Positions 5,495-5,941 of a stretch of DNA of 5,941 nucleotides are shown piece by piece; positions within the stretch are counted from its first letter, which is position 1, and every line of letters begins with the position of its first letter. The notes below the pieces were generated by a model that was not told the origin of the DNA, ran no database searches, and saw only the letters and a program-made list of their open reading frames with translations. This stretch comes from Janthinobacterium lividum (GTDB taxonomy: Bacteria; Pseudomonadota; Gammaproteobacteria; Steroidobacterales; Steroidobacteraceae): NCBI GenBank assembly GCA_943327025.2, contig CALPVO020000152.1, positions 1 to 5,941 of the forward strand. Reading direction: 5' to 3'. A program made the position numbers and the translations under genes.

Positions 5495-5941
5495 ATGATC
5501 AACACACTGCTGACGCGCGTGCCACCCGACCAGCTCGGCGACTGGCGTGGCGCTTACGACACCCTGCAAGGGCTCACCGGCGACGCCACCTTCGTGGAAG
5601 TTTTCGCACAAGCCCCCGAACTGCTGCAGTTCGTCATGGGCCAGTTCTACATGCCGCTGTTCTTCGGTGGCCGTGTGGAGCAGCGCTACAAGCAACTCGC
5701 CCGCTTGAAGCTGTCGCTGGAGCACGGCTGCCGTACCTGCAACAAGCAGAACGTGCCTGGCGCACTGGCTGCCGGCATCACGCAGGCGCAGGTAGATGCC
5801 ATGGATGCCTATGAGGCAGGCCCGTTCACGGAAGCTGAGAAAGCCGTCATTGCCTATGCCGACCAGGTGAAGATGACTAACCACCAAGGGCATATGACGC
5901 CCGAGCTGCTGGCGCGCCTGCGCGGGCACTTCAGCGAACCC
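5495..5941 (+). CDS. carboxymuconolactone decarboxylase (CMD)/AhpD-like family protein, cut by the right edge
   Basis: 149 codons are visible from ATG 5495 (150 from 5492) and no stop is reached. The segment LARLKLSLEHGCRTCNKQN (68-86) is the CMD core helix. It carries a C79-x2-C82 pair like the peroxidatic/resolving cysteines of AhpD. The His that follows the second Cys by four residues in AhpD is Asn86 here. A second helical stretch, FTEAEKAVIAYADQV (111-125), is also typical of the family. Family members include 4-carboxymuconolactone decarboxylases and AhpD-type thiol peroxidases; with a CxxC present, redox chemistry is more likely than decarboxylation. The gene reads in the same direction as the thiolase, 44-47 bases downstream and beyond a hairpin, so it probably belongs to the same operon with its own ribosome binding site. 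What lies further right is unknown. Confidence 0.85.
   Translation, partial: MINTLLTRVPPDQLGDWRGAYDTLQGLTGDATFVEVFAQAPELLQFVMGQFYMPLFFGGRVEQRYKQLARLKLSLEHGCRTCNKQNVPGALAAGITQAQVDAMDAYEAGPFTEAEKAVIAYADQVKMTNHQGHMTPELLARLRGHFSEP

Noticed and set aside
5444..5929. A 161-codon minus-strand frame opposite the CMD gene
   Set aside because: The plus strand encodes a recognisable CMD core with CxxC and a good ribosome binding site; the minus frame has no family signal.

Overview
The window is GC-rich and densely coded, and resembles a proteobacterial chromosome (probably Gammaproteobacteria, though nothing here fixes the taxon). It holds six protein genes in two divergent groups around a roughly 165-base intergenic region. 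I see no RNA genes, insertion sequences, CRISPR arrays or attachment sites.

Left arm, minus strand (1-1297): two glutathione S-transferase (GST) superfamily genes. The first (1297-368) is a GST-fold protein with an extra C-terminal beta-rich tail. The second begins inside the stop codon of the first (ATGA overlap) and runs off the left edge. Its N-terminus closely resembles the Nu-class, YfcG-type disulfide-bond oxidoreductase.

Centre (1298-1463): a divergent promoter region with an 8-A tract, a TATACT -10-like box for the right arm, and clear Shine-Dalgarno sequences for both outward genes.

Right arm, plus strand (1464-5941): a tight set of four genes. They encode a Rieske non-heme iron oxygenase alpha subunit, a fusion of an HMG-CoA-synthase-like domain with a DUF35 Zn-ribbon/OB-fold domain, an SCP2-type thiolase with an intact Cys/His active site, and a carboxymuconolactone decarboxylase/AhpD-like protein cut by the right edge. 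The first three are separated by only 3 bases each. The last follows an 8-bp hairpin.

The most interesting content is the HMGS-like/DUF35 plus thiolase pair. The HMGS-like half has lost the Cys, and apparently the Glu and His, of true HMG-CoA synthases, while the thiolase keeps its nucleophile. This matches the logic of multi-subunit acyltransferases such as the archaeal thiolase/HMGCS/DUF35 complex and the PhlA/PhlB/PhlC C-acetyltransferase. Linked to a Rieske oxygenase, a CMD-family protein and two GSTs, it suggests a catabolic or tailoring pathway that oxygenates a substrate and makes or breaks a C-acyl or acyl-CoA bond. The substrate cannot be read from the sequence.
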